The position numbers and the translations under genes are program-made. A DNA stretch of 64,000 nucleotides from Gallionella sp. (GTDB lineage: Bacteria > Pseudomonadota > Gammaproteobacteria > Burkholderiales > Gallionellaceae): contig JAQTTV010000012.1 in NCBI GenBank assembly GCA_028710565.1, forward strand, positions 1 through 64,000. The letters run 5' to 3'. Of the stretch, positions 39,834 through 48,650 are shown in pieces. Below the pieces are notes generated by a model. It saw only the letters and a program-made list of their open reading frames with translations. It did not search any database and was not told the DNA's origin. Within the stretch, counting starts at the first letter, position 1. Each line of letters starts with the position of its first letter.

Positions 39834-40915
39834 TACCCATCGCCTTTGAAAACCCCGAAAAATAGCAGACAATGTCCAAATGGAAATCAAACTGAGTGTA
39901 GAAATCAAAAAAGTCTTGGAAGCTCGTCACCGCGTGGAGCGGGATGGGCGGGTGCGCGACCGAATTAAGGCGGTGTTATTGAAGTCGGAGGGTTGGACAA
40001 ATAGCGCGATTGCGCAAGCGTTGCGGATTAGCATTGACACGGTCAGGCAGCATTTGCAGGATTGGAGTGCAGCGGAGAAGCTCAAGCCAGAAAACGGCGG
40101 CTCAACGGGCAAGTTAAACGCCACGCAAACTGCGGCGTTGGATCAGCATTTACAAGCCACGCTGTACACGCAGGTGAGTGAAATTTGTGGCTATGTGGCA
40201 AAAACATGGCAAGTTTTCTACACGGTTTCTGGGATGACCAAGTGGCTCAAAACGCATCAATTTAGCTACAAACAACCCAAAGCCGTACCCGCCCGCGCCG
40301 ATACGGACAAGCAAGCGGCATTTATCGCGCATTATTTGAATTTGAAAGCAAACACCCCTGCCACAGAACCCGTGGTGTTTGTGGATGCGGTGCATCCAAC
40401 GATGGCAACCAAAATCAGCCATGGTTGGATCAAAAAGGGCGTGGAAAAGCCCATCGCCACCATCGCATCCCGCAGCCGTCTTAACATCATCGGGGCGATT
40501 GAACTTGCAACGATGACGGTCACCAATACTTTTGTCGAGACCGTCAATGCCGAAACCATACTCACTTTTTTTGACCAACTTAAACAAGCATATCCAGAAG
40601 CACCAACGATTCACGTCGCACTCGATCAAGCAGGCTATCACCGATGCCAAGCCGTGCAAGAAGGGGCTAAATCTCGCAACATTACACTGCATTTTTTACC
40701 CCCTTACAGCCCCAATCTCAACCCCATTGAACGACTATGGAAAGTCATGAATGAACACGTCCGCAATAACGTCGTCTTTGACTCCCTCAATACCTTCCGA
40801 AAAAATATTGAACACTTTTTCGTGAGCACCATCCCCGAAATTAAAGACCGCCTGCGCTCCAGAATTACTGATAATTTTCAAACATTCAACACGGGGTTTT
40901 CAAGTTGAATGGGTA
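39834..40915 (+). mobile_element. Complete IS630-type insertion sequence
   Basis: Imperfect terminal inverted repeats bracket the transposase. The left end reads TATACCCAT from 39832 and then TTGAAAACCCCG. The right end, read on the minus strand from 40917, gives the same blocks in the same order with five differing bases between them (21 of 26 matching). Both ends abut TATA, consistent with the TA target duplication of the IS630/Tc1 group (TA at 39832-39833 and 40916-40917). The element is about 1.08 kb and holds one intact gene, so it may be active. Confidence 0.85.
39880..40908 (+). CDS. IS630-family transposase
   Basis: A 342-residue DDE transposase. The N-terminal helix-turn-helix (WTNSAIAQALRISIDTVRQHLQDW, about 39-62) would bind the element ends. 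The catalytic acids are in VFVDAVHPT, then HVALDQAGYH, then the Glu of FLPPYSPNLNPIERLW, the hallmark of the IS630/Tc1-mariner group. The frame is uninterrupted and ends inside the right inverted repeat. Flanking genes read in the same direction and neither is interrupted. Confidence 0.92.
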   Translation: MEIKLSVEIKKVLEARHRVERDGRVRDRIKAVLLKSEGWTNSAIAQALRISIDTVRQHLQDWSAAEKLKPENGGSTGKLNATQTAALDQHLQATLYTQVSEICGYVAKTWQVFYTVSGMTKWLKTHQFSYKQPKAVPARADTDKQAAFIAHYLNLKANTPATEPVVFVDAVHPTMATKISHGWIKKGVEKPIATIASRSRLNIIGAIELATMTVTNTFVETVNAETILTFFDQLKQAYPEAPTIHVALDQAGYHRCQAVQEGAKSRNITLHFLPPYSPNLNPIERLWKVMNEHVRNNVVFDSLNTFRKNIEHFFVSTIPEIKDRLRSRITDNFQTFNTGFSS

Positions 40916-40935
40916 TAGTGGGAAGGAGCTGTATC

Positions 40936-40979
40936 GTAGGGCACGCCATGTGCACCATGGCGCATAGAATGCACCCTAC
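40936..40979. repeat. Intergenic palindrome downstream of the IS630 element
   Basis: GTAGGG at 40936-40941 pairs with CCCTAC at 40974-40979. An inner stem of CGCCATG and CATGGCG surrounds TGCAC. This nested palindrome resembles the GTAGGGTGCG-type intergenic elements common in proteobacteria. It lies just ahead of the glycosyltransferase-like gene. Confidence 0.5.
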
Positions 40980-40984
40980 ATGAA

Positions 40985-42094
40985 ATGAAAACGGAATACC
41001 CACATCGCCACCCCATGTCCCGTCCCCCTCATCTCGTTGTTTCCATTTCAGGCCATGGCTTTGGTCATGTCGCCCAAACCGCCCCCATACTGAACGCCTT
41101 GCACGCACGCTGCCCCGCGATACGCATCACCGTGCGCACGACCGTCCCCATCGCACACCTGCGTTCCCGCATCCACGCACCGTTTACCCATTTGCTCAGT
41201 CAGGGGGACATAGGCATGGTGATGGTGTCCGCGACCGAGGTAGATGTGGCGAAAAGTCGTGTGGCGTATCAGCACTTTCATCGTGATTGGGAGGCGAAAG
41301 TGTCGGCAGAGGCGGCACTTTTGCGAGAATTAGAGGCGGATCTGGTGTTTTCCAATGTCGGCTATTTGCCCTTGGCAGGCGCGCAGCGGTCGGGCATCGC
41401 CAATGTGGCACTGTGTTCGCTTAACTGGGCGGACATTTATCGTCACACCTGTGGCGAAGACCAGATTGCCCAGCAAATTCAAGCCTGTTATGCCCGTGCC
41501 GATGCCTTTCTGCGCACCACGCCCAGTATGGCAATGGCGGACTTGCCGAATCGCTTGGCGGTTGCCCCCATTGCCGACATCGGGACGAATCGACGGGACG
41601 AACTCAATCAGCTTTTGAATTTATCCCCAGATGAAAAGCTGGTGCTGGTGAGTTTAGGCGGGATTGCCAGCCGTTTGCCCATCGAACAATGGCCGCGCAT
41701 CGCGGGCGTGCGCTGGTTGGTGCAGCGCGCTTGGCAGGTAGATCATCCTGATGCCATCGTGTTTGACGACCTTCCCATGAGCTTTAGCGATGTACTCGCC
41801 AGCAGCGATGCCCTACTCACCAAACCTGGCTACGGCAGTTTTGTCGAAGCCACCGCCAGCGGCGTACCCATCTTATACGCCCCCCGCCCCGATTGGCCAG
41901 AATCCCCCGCCCTGATCGCATGGCTGCAACGGCACGGCGTGTGCCGAGAAGTCGCCCCTACCGCATTGCAGCATGGCGATCTTACTGCCAGCTTGGTAGA
42001 AATTTGGGCGACTCCTCGCCCCGTACCGATTATCCCAACAGGCGCAGCGCAAGTGGCGGAGTGGATAGCCGCAAAAATCGGTTGCTTGGCATGA
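40985..42094 (+). CDS. Glycosyltransferase-like protein (GT-B fold, GT28/MurG-like)
   Basis: A 369-residue protein with the outline of a GT-B enzyme. The N-terminal loop VSISGHGFGHVAQTAPILNAL resembles the nucleotide-sugar transferase start. A middle LVLVSLGGIASRLP strand begins the second domain, and the C-terminal SDALLTKPGYGSFVEATASGVPILYAPR is the donor-binding region. Similar domains are found fused to sugar kinases and as stand-alone predicted glycosyltransferases. Donor and acceptor are unknown. The start is either the ATG at 40985 or one at 41015; neither has a good ribosome site. It stands alone between mobile DNA and the Roco gene. Confidence 0.75.
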   Translation: MKTEYPHRHPMSRPPHLVVSISGHGFGHVAQTAPILNALHARCPAIRITVRTTVPIAHLRSRIHAPFTHLLSQGDIGMVMVSATEVDVAKSRVAYQHFHRDWEAKVSAEAALLRELEADLVFSNVGYLPLAGAQRSGIANVALCSLNWADIYRHTCGEDQIAQQIQACYARADAFLRTTPSMAMADLPNRLAVAPIADIGTNRRDELNQLLNLSPDEKLVLVSLGGIASRLPIEQWPRIAGVRWLVQRAWQVDHPDAIVFDDLPMSFSDVLASSDALLTKPGYGSFVEATASGVPILYAPRPDWPESPALIAWLQRHGVCREVAPTALQHGDLTASLVEIWATPRPVPIIPTGAAQVAEWIAAKIGCLA

Positions 42095-42109
42095 CTTGCT
42101 GAAATTCAG

Positions 42110-42244
42110 ATGAATGAGAACCGCTCAGCAGACCAAGATGCCGCTATCATTGCGACCCACGCGACGGGCGATTAGATTGATCCACAAATTGCCGTATGCT
42201 TAGACGTGCATTTGACGACGGTGGGAAGAATGGTTCGGGGGTAA
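42110..42244 (+). pseudogene. Remnant of a C-terminal helix-turn-helix protein
   Basis: From an ATG at 42110 the frame reads DQDAAIIATHATGD, hits a TAG at 42173-42175, and continues in the same frame as DPQIAVCLDVHLTTVGRMVRG to a TAA at 42242-42244. This looks like the resolvase or transposase-type helix-turn-helix (xxIAxxLGVHxxTVxRxVR) found at the C-terminus of some REP-associated transposases. The parent gene is gone. The call rests on pattern alone. Confidence 0.35.
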
Positions 42245-42274
42245 TGTGGGTATTCCCCTTTTTGCTAGGGGGAT

Positions 42275-42408
42275 ACTGATCAAATCCGTTCGCCCTGAGC
42301 CGTGAGCTTGTCGAACGGTCGAAGGGTGAGGGGATTTAATCCATTGATTTGATTAAATCTTCCATTCATGGTTCGACAAGCTCACCACGAGCGGAAAATT
42401 TAATCAGT
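42275..42408. repeat. Palindromic dispersed repeat of about 130 bp, copy A
   Basis: The outer ends ACTGATCAAATCC and the reverse complement ACTGATTAAATTT match. Inside are CCGTTCGCCCTGAGCCGTG, then GAGCTTGTCGAACGGTCGAA, and later ATGGTTCGACAAGCTCACCA. The second copy at 50273-50402 shares most of this sequence. The inverted ends and the lack of any coding capacity suggest a MITE-like or REP-like element. Confidence 0.8.
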
Positions 42409-42478
42409 GCTTACCTAGACCTGACCTCGTGCGTCCCCTTTTTGAGCTTTACATTTATAGTTAAGACAGGATTCCGCC

Positions 42479-45400
42479 ATGCGCCATGATAAAGCTTATC
42501 TCGAAGCAGAAGAGAAAATCCAACAAGCCCTACAATCGGGCGCAACGGAACTTGACCTCCGCGACATGCAGTTAACCGAATTGCCAGAATCAATCGGTCA
42601 ACTCCGGAAATTGCGTAAACTTGACCTTGGACATGATTACTCAGAGGGAACTGCAAATGATAAAACCAAAAACCGACTGACCGCCCTGCCAGACTCGTTG
42701 GGACAGCTTACGCAGTTGACATCACTGGTTCTCATAGGCAACCGACTGACGACCCTGCCAGACTCTCTGGGACAGCTTACGCAGTTGACAAATCTGGACA
42801 TCTCCGATAACAGACTGACGACCCTGCCAGACTCTTTGGGACAGCTCATGCGGTTGACCGAACTGAGCCTCTCCAAGCATCAACTTACTTTTCTGCCAGA
42901 GTGTTTAGGGCAATTATTGAATCTCCGAAAGTTAGTGATTGGTGGAGCACACCTCAAAGATATCCCAAAATGGATTACCAACTTAACAAATCTTGAAACT
43001 CTCAACTTGGCGGGATATCCATTTTCATATTCAAACGGTGGTGGGAAAAGTGAACCTGGTGGGCATTTAGTTGAACTCCCAGAATTTTTAGGTGATTTGA
43101 CAACCCTTAGGCATCTTGATGTGTCGGGTAATGAAATATTGGCACTACCATCCTCTTTGGCAAAACTTGAGAAGTTAGAAATATTTAGTGCCAAAGTTAA
43201 TAAACTCACTGATCTTCCTTCATTCATTGCTCATCTTGAGCATTTGAAAATGGTTCAACTCGAAGGCAACCCCCTTAACCCTGTCCTGCAAAGCGCATAC
43301 GACGCTTGCGATACACTAAATTACGAACCACTCTTTGCCTACCTCCGCAGTCTTGAACAAAACGCCGAACCGCTCTACGAAGCCAAGCTGGTGCTGGTCG
43401 GCGAAGGCAACGTCGGCAAGACTACTCTGCTCAAAGCCCTGAAAGGAGAGAAAGGAGAAGGTGCACCGAAGCAAGGTGAAACAACCACGCACGGCGTTGA
43501 AATTGACATTCACGGACTGCGCCTGCCGCACCCCGCCCAAGATGGGGTCGAGATTCAACTTAACGCTTGGGATTTTGGCGGGCAGGATGTGTACCGTGTC
43601 ACGCACCAGTTCTTCTTCAGCCGCCGTTCGCTCTACTTGCTGGTCTGGGAGCCACGCCGTGGGGTGCAGCAATGTCAGGTGGAAGATTGGTTGAATATGA
43701 TTCGTCTGCGGGTGGGTAATGATGCTCGCGTGTTGATTATTTCCACATACAGTAAATCAGGCGAGCACATTGCACGCATTGACCAGCCCGTTTTCAAGCA
43801 ACAATACGGCGATATGATTGTCGGGTTTCACGAAGTGGATAGCCTCGAATTGGACGAAGCCACGGGCGAGAGTGTTGGCATTGCGGCGTTGAAAACCGTC
43901 ATTGCCGAACAGGCTTCCAAATTAGAGCAAATGGGCATGGGCTTTAACCGCAACTGGAAAGCTGCCCGTGATGAATTGATCGCTTACCCCGAGCCGCGCA
44001 TTTCCTACTCAACATTTGGTGAAATTTGTGCGCGTCATGCCTTAAGTTCTATTGACGCGGAAACGTTGGCACACCTGATGCACGACCTCGGTTATATCGT
44101 CCACTACAGCGACGATGAACGTATGCGGGATGACGTGGTGCTGCAACCGCAATGGCTGACCAAAGCCATTGGCTTTGTATTGGAAGATCGTCGCACCAAG
44201 GAGTGTGAGGGGATACTGCTCGACTCACGTTTGACTCAAGTCTGGCATGACCACCCTTTTAAGGATGAACCACGCTTCGACCCCACCCTCTACCCGTTCT
44301 TCCTGCGCTTGATGGAAAAGTATGATGTTTCCTATCGCTTGCCCGACGGCAAAGCCAGTCTCGTCGCACAGCACGTGCCGCAGGTGCGTCCCGAACTCCC
44401 TTGGCTGCCTGAGCAAGAACCCCCTGCAAACTTACGGCGCATCGCCATGATCTGCGCCATGGAAGAAGATCCGACTGGACTGGTGCCGTGGATGATCGTT
44501 CGCACCCATGATTATGCGGTTGAACAGGACAGTCACCGCCTGCATTGGCAAAAAGGCATGTTTTTGAGCCATCCGCCGCATGGCGAAGCTATGCTGGAAA
44601 AGCGCGGGCGTGAGTTTCATATCTATGCCCAAGCAGCGTGGCCTGAACATTTTATGAATGTGTTGCACTCTACGCTTGAAAAACTGATTAGCGATAGTTG
44701 GCCAGGTATGGAGGGGCGGTATCGTTTTATGGTTCCTTGCCCAGAGATCGTCGGTAATCAGCCCTGTAAAGGACGGTTCAATATCCATGCGCTACGTCAA
44801 TTTTTGGCGGAAGGTGATACAAATGTGCGCTGTCAGGATTGTTCCAAAAGGCTGTCCATTACCGAATTGCTCATGGGCTTTGAAGAGCGCGACATGAGCG
44901 TTCAACTGCGCGAGATCAAGGAACAACTGGCGGGACTGGACAGTCGCATCGCCGACTATTTTATGGCAACCATGCACGCCATTGCCGACGAAGCCAAACA
45001 TGGACCTCGCCTATGCACCATAAGGGAGCGGGAGGTTAGTTTGTTGAAAAAAGACTTGTTCTCGCGCCCGCTGGAACTTCAACTGTGGTGCGAGGCGGAA
45101 GGTTGCCAACACCCTGTGGGTGAGCATGGCAAAGGCGTGTACCCGTTTGACCAACAGCACAAATGGGTTGAGCAGATTGCCCCGTATGCAAACTTTGTCC
45201 TTGGCGTTTTAAAAATGGTCGCCCCCATCGCCGCGCCTGCGGTAAATAGCCTTTTTGGTTCTGGCACCACGGGGGATTGGAAGATCGCCGATCAGCTCGA
45301 ATTGGCAAAAGAGATTGCTGACAAGCTCCCCGCAGGCATCACTTCAGCCAGTCACGAATCGCCTGCTGGAAGCTTTCTCAACGAGCCGCAACGTGCGGGC

Positions 45401-45559
45401 ATCCTCGCGCTGCATCGCTTCTTGCGAGAGGTTGACCCAAATCATGAACAACTTGGATTGCATCGCGTTGCTACCAACACGGGTGACTACCGCTGGCTGT
45501 GCAAACAGCACTACGAAGCCAGTCTGTCCAACATCCCCGATGTGATTCCGTCGCCGTGA
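42479..45559 (+). CDS. Roco-family protein: leucine-rich repeats, Roc GTPase and COR domain
   Basis: A 1026-residue protein. Residues 20-270 are leucine-rich repeats of the LPDSLGQLTQLTxLxLxxNRLTT type. The Roc GTPase follows: P-loop GEGNVGKTT at 308-316, Thr-rich switch I (GETTTHGVEID) and WDFGGQ at 364-369. A COR dimerisation region starts near 500 (TFGEICARHALSS) and includes DDVVLQPQWLTKAIGFVLED. The last 300 residues hold two Cys pairs that could bind zinc (PCP...PCKG and CQDC) and a hydrophobic stretch near 900. Roco proteins are GTP-dependent dimers; bacterial ones are largely uncharacterised. Three consecutive repeats are nearly identical as DNA, so the array expanded recently. It is followed by a terminator and an Rpn-type gene. 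Confidence 0.88.
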   Translation: MRHDKAYLEAEEKIQQALQSGATELDLRDMQLTELPESIGQLRKLRKLDLGHDYSEGTANDKTKNRLTALPDSLGQLTQLTSLVLIGNRLTTLPDSLGQLTQLTNLDISDNRLTTLPDSLGQLMRLTELSLSKHQLTFLPECLGQLLNLRKLVIGGAHLKDIPKWITNLTNLETLNLAGYPFSYSNGGGKSEPGGHLVELPEFLGDLTTLRHLDVSGNEILALPSSLAKLEKLEIFSAKVNKLTDLPSFIAHLEHLKMVQLEGNPLNPVLQSAYDACDTLNYEPLFAYLRSLEQNAEPLYEAKLVLVGEGNVGKTTLLKALKGEKGEGAPKQGETTTHGVEIDIHGLRLPHPAQDGVEIQLNAWDFGGQDVYRVTHQFFFSRRSLYLLVWEPRRGVQQCQVEDWLNMIRLRVGNDARVLIISTYSKSGEHIARIDQPVFKQQYGDMIVGFHEVDSLELDEATGESVGIAALKTVIAEQASKLEQMGMGFNRNWKAARDELIAYPEPRISYSTFGEICARHALSSIDAETLAHLMHDLGYIVHYSDDERMRDDVVLQPQWLTKAIGFVLEDRRTKECEGILLDSRLTQVWHDHPFKDEPRFDPTLYPFFLRLMEKYDVSYRLPDGKASLVAQHVPQVRPELPWLPEQEPPANLRRIAMICAMEEDPTGLVPWMIVRTHDYAVEQDSHRLHWQKGMFLSHPPHGEAMLEKRGREFHIYAQAAWPEHFMNVLHSTLEKLISDSWPGMEGRYRFMVPCPEIVGNQPCKGRFNIHALRQFLAEGDTNVRCQDCSKRLSITELLMGFEERDMSVQLREIKEQLAGLDSRIADYFMATMHAIADEAKHGPRLCTIREREVSLLKKDLFSRPLELQLWCEAEGCQHPVGEHGKGVYPFDQQHKWVEQIAPYANFVLGVLKMVAPIAAPAVNSLFGSGTTGDWKIADQLELAKEIADKLPAGITSASHESPAGSFLNEPQRAGILALHRFLREVDPNHEQLGLHRVATNTGDYRWLCKQHYEASLSNIPDVIPSP

Positions 45560-45623
45560 AACAATAGCGTTGGCTAGGTGTGGCGCAATGCGCTTCGCCG
45601 CCCAACGCCTGTAAAACGCATTA

Positions 45624-45656
45624 AGGTGGATTCGCAGCAAGGCAATCCACCTTTTT
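45624..45656 (+). terminator. Intrinsic terminator after the Roco gene
   Basis: AGGTGGATT (45624-45632) and AATCCACCT (45644-45652) form a perfect 9-bp stem around an eleven-base loop, followed by TTTT. It lies 65 bases after the Roco stop and about 80 bases before the next gene, and separates the two transcripts. The same palindrome could also be a dispersed repeat. Confidence 0.65.
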
Positions 45657-45738
45657 CATCATTCGTGCGCAAGGTACGAATTTGTCGTGCCCAAGCCCGT
45701 GTTAAAATCAGCCCTCGTTTTAATCCTAGGGGCGCATC

Positions 45739-46674
45739 ATGTTGCAAGACAAATACCTTAATCCATTCACCGACTTCGGTTTTAAAAAGCTGTTTGGTGA
45801 AGAGCCGCACAAGGAAGTGTTGATCGCTTTTTTGAATGCCTTGCTGCCCGAAAAACACCAAATTCAAGATTTACAATACACCCGCACTGAACGCTTGGGC
45901 TTGACCTTATTGGATCGCCGCGCGATTTTTGATTTGAGCTGCGTCAGCCCCACGGGCGAGCGATTTGTGGTGGAGCTGCAAAAAGCTAAACATAATTTTT
46001 TCAAAGACCGCACCGTGTATTACGCCACGTTTCCCATTCAGGAACAGGCGCAACGCGGCGATTGGGATTACAAATTATCGGCGGTTTACACGGTTGGCAT
46101 ACTGGATTTTTTGTTTGAAGAAGACCGTGACAACGACGAAGTCGTGCATTTTATTCAACTCAAAAACCAAAATGGCGAGGTGTTTTACGACAAACTCACC
46201 TTCATTTATTTGACCCTGCCACGCTTTCACAAAACTTTGGACGAATTGGAAACCGCGCAAGACAAGTGGCTATATATTTTCAAACACTTGCAAGATTTAC
46301 AAGAAATCCCCGCCATCTTCAACGAAGGCGTATTCCCGCAACTCTTTGAAACTGCCGAACTCGCTTGTTTCAACTCCGTGGAACGCGATGCCTATCAAGA
46401 AAGCTTAAAAAACTACCGCGACTGGAAAGGTGTAATGGAAACTGCGATTGAAGAAGCGCAAGAAAAAGGACGGGAAGCTGGACTTGAAGAAGGGCTGCAA
46501 AAAGGACTTGAGCAAGGATTAGAAAAAGGGCGGGAGGAAGGTCTAGCACAAGGTGCAAGAATCAAAACCTTAGAGCTTGCCCGCAATTTGTTGGATGTTT
46601 TGGATAATGCCACGATAGCACTCAAAACAGGATTGCTCGAACAGGAATTTCAACAGTTGCGAACAGGGGGTTAG
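45739..46674 (+). CDS. Rpn/PD-(D/E)XK nuclease family putative transposase
   Basis: A 311-residue protein. The N-terminus (NPFTDFGFKKLFGEEPHKEVLIAFLNALL) and the nuclease core (RRAIFDLSCVSPTGERFVVELQKAKHNFFKDRTVYY, with the Asp and Glu-Leu-Gln of a PD-(D/E)XK site) identify the recombination-promoting nuclease (PDDEXK_2) group. Members cut DNA and promote RecA-independent recombination. The C-terminus is a charged Gly/Glu/Lys array (EEGLQKGLEQGLEKGREEGL, about 251-275) encoded by short DNA repeats, a region that varies in length in this family and forms an amphipathic helix. It is followed by a short tail, ends cleanly and is probably intact. It has its own start with AGGGGCG upstream. Confidence 0.88.
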   Translation: MLQDKYLNPFTDFGFKKLFGEEPHKEVLIAFLNALLPEKHQIQDLQYTRTERLGLTLLDRRAIFDLSCVSPTGERFVVELQKAKHNFFKDRTVYYATFPIQEQAQRGDWDYKLSAVYTVGILDFLFEEDRDNDEVVHFIQLKNQNGEVFYDKLTFIYLTLPRFHKTLDELETAQDKWLYIFKHLQDLQEIPAIFNEGVFPQLFETAELACFNSVERDAYQESLKNYRDWKGVMETAIEEAQEKGREAGLEEGLQKGLEQGLEKGREEGLAQGARIKTLELARNLLDVLDNATIALKTGLLEQEFQQLRTGG

Positions 46675-46817
46675 TTATCTGATGCTGGATTTATTTGCAG
46701 GTGGGCTAAGCGTAAGGTATTCATTTTGCCCAACGTTGCGCGGGCAGCACTTGTGGCAGCGTGTATAATCCGCGACGCGTGGGCAGTCCACGCTTCAAAA
46801 GGTGATTTCTTTACAAT

Positions 46818-48158
46818 ATGATCAAAAGATTTCTGAAACGCGTCTTTCGTCGATCCCAAAAAGCCAAAAAAGTGGGCAATGCCCGCATTATTCCCTTTGC
46901 GTCGCATGGGGTGTCTCGTGACCAAATTAGTTATGGCTCCCTAAAAGTGACGGATGGGCTGCAAGCGGCGGGCTATCAAGCCTTTGTGGTGGGTGGTGCG
47001 GTACGCGATTTGTTACTGAGTAAAACGCCCAAGGATTTTGATGTGGCGACCAATGCTACGCCAGAAGAGGTGCGCCGCGTGTTTCGCCGTGCGCGCATCA
47101 TTGGGCGACGTTTCCGTTTGGTGCATGTGATGTTTGGCGAAGAAGTGGTGGAAGTGTCCACTTTCCGCCGCATGGTGGATGCCGAAGATGTGCAGGCGGA
47201 TGAGCATGGTCGTTTGTTGCGTGATAACGAATTTGGCGATCAGGAGCAAGATGCGGCGCGGCGCGATTTCACCGCCAATGCGCTGTATTACGATCCCACT
47301 ACGCAGGAAATTCACGACTATCACGATGGATATTCCGATACGGAAAATCAGATTCTGCGCATGATCGGTCAGCCCGCCGTGCGCTATCGCGAAGATCCTG
47401 TGCGGATGCTGCGCGCGGTGCGACTGTCTGCCAAGCTGGGGATGAAGCTAGAAGCTAAAACCGCTGCGCCTATCAATGAGATGAAAAACTTGTTGGACAA
47501 TGTGCCGCAAGCGCGTTTGTTGGACGAAGTGCTGAAAATGTTGCTGTCTGGCAATTCGGTGGCGTGTATACAACAATTGCGTCAGATGAATTTGCATCAT
47601 GGTTTGTTGCCGCTGTTGGATGTGATTTGGGCGCAACCCACGGGCGAAAAATTCATTATGTTGGCGTTGCACAATACCGATGACCGCTTGAGACAAGATA
47701 AACCCGTTTCTCCCGCTTTCTTGTTTGCCGCGCTGTTGTGGCATGAAGTGTTGGCGGCGTGGAATCTGCGGGTGAAACGCGGTGAGCGTCCTGTGGGCGC
47801 GATGCACGAAGCCATGGATGAAGTACTTGCCAAACAGAAACAACAACTCGCGATTCCCCATCGCCATGATGCGGTGATGAAAGAAATCTGGCTGTTGCAA
47901 CAACGTTTTGAACAACGTGCAGGGCAACGTCCTTACCGTTTGTTGGAGCAACCGCGTTTCCGCGCAGGCTATGATTTCTTGTTATTGCGCTGCGCCAGCG
48001 GCGAAGTGCCCGATGATTTGGGATTGTGGTGGGATGAATTCCAAGATGCCACAGCGGAACGCCAGAAGGAAATGCTGCAACCTGAAGGGGCGGCAGAGAA
48101 GAAACGTCGTCGCAAACCGCGCAAAAAACCTGCTGCTGTGGCGGCTACGGCTGAATAA
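46818..48158 (+). CDS. pcnB: Poly(A) polymerase I
   Basis: A 446-residue nucleotidyltransferase that adds poly(A) tails to RNA and so promotes decay. The class II active site is present: the FVVGGAVRDLLL turn, then the metal-binding pair in PKDFDVATNA, then RIIGRRFRLVHV and RRDFTANAL. The DFDV spacing and the absence of CCA-adding motifs favour PcnB over tRNA nucleotidyltransferase. The C-terminus is Lys/Arg-rich (KKRRRKPRKKP), as expected for RNA binding. The stop overlaps the folK start by one base. Confidence 0.95.
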   Translation: MIKRFLKRVFRRSQKAKKVGNARIIPFASHGVSRDQISYGSLKVTDGLQAAGYQAFVVGGAVRDLLLSKTPKDFDVATNATPEEVRRVFRRARIIGRRFRLVHVMFGEEVVEVSTFRRMVDAEDVQADEHGRLLRDNEFGDQEQDAARRDFTANALYYDPTTQEIHDYHDGYSDTENQILRMIGQPAVRYREDPVRMLRAVRLSAKLGMKLEAKTAAPINEMKNLLDNVPQARLLDEVLKMLLSGNSVACIQQLRQMNLHHGLLPLLDVIWAQPTGEKFIMLALHNTDDRLRQDKPVSPAFLFAALLWHEVLAAWNLRVKRGERPVGAMHEAMDEVLAKQKQQLAIPHRHDAVMKEIWLLQQRFEQRAGQRPYRLLEQPRFRAGYDFLLLRCASGEVPDDLGLWWDEFQDATAERQKEMLQPEGAAEKKRRRKPRKKPAAVAATAE

Positions 48159-48640
48159 TGGCGGTCGCATTTGTCGGGCTGGGCAGCAATCAAGCCCAGC
48201 CGCAACACCAGTTGCAGCAAGCCTTTGCGCAAATTGACCAATTGCCGCACACGCGCTTGTTGGCACGCTCTTCCTTGTATAGCAGCGCGCCCATCGGTTA
48301 TTTAGACCAACCCGATTTCGTCAACGCCGTGGCGAAAATCGAAACGACCTTAGCCCCGCACGATTTGCTCAATGCTTTGTTAGACATTGAACATCAGCAC
48401 GGGCGCGAACGCACTTTCCGCAATGCACCGCGCACTTTGGATTTGGATGTATTGTTGTATGACGATGTGCAGTTGCACGAACACGGTTTAACCTTGCCGC
48501 ATCCTCAAATGCATTTGCGCGCTTTTGTGCTGCAACCATTGCTGGAAATTGAGCCAGATTGCATGATTCCCCAAGTTGGGCGAGCCAGTGACGCACTGGA
48601 AAACTGTCAGGGGCAGCGGCTGGAAAAGCTCGCGATGTAG
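48158..48640 (+). CDS. folK: 6-hydroxymethyl-dihydropterin pyrophosphokinase
   Basis: A 160-residue enzyme that transfers pyrophosphate from ATP to the pterin in folate synthesis. The N-terminal VAFVGLGSNQ, the central YSSAPIGYLDQPDFVNAV and the signature RTLDLDVLLYDD, with its paired Asp metal ligands, are intact, as is LPHPQMHLRAFVLQPLLEI. The ATG shares its A with the pcnB TAA stop, so the two are coupled, as in other gammaproteobacteria. The usual panB neighbour follows, but behind a toxin-antitoxin pair. Confidence 0.97.
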   Translation: MAVAFVGLGSNQAQPQHQLQQAFAQIDQLPHTRLLARSSLYSSAPIGYLDQPDFVNAVAKIETTLAPHDLLNALLDIEHQHGRERTFRNAPRTLDLDVLLYDDVQLHEHGLTLPHPQMHLRAFVLQPLLEIEPDCMIPQVGRASDALENCQGQRLEKLAM

Positions 48641-48650
48641 TGTGAACTTT

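Larger units (their letters stand above)
42095..42478. other. Intergenic region before the Roco gene
   Basis: This 384-base gap holds a decayed helix-turn-helix remnant (42110-42244), a copy of the 130-bp palindromic repeat (42275-42408), and the leader of the Roco gene from 42409. No intact gene is visible. Confidence 0.7.
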
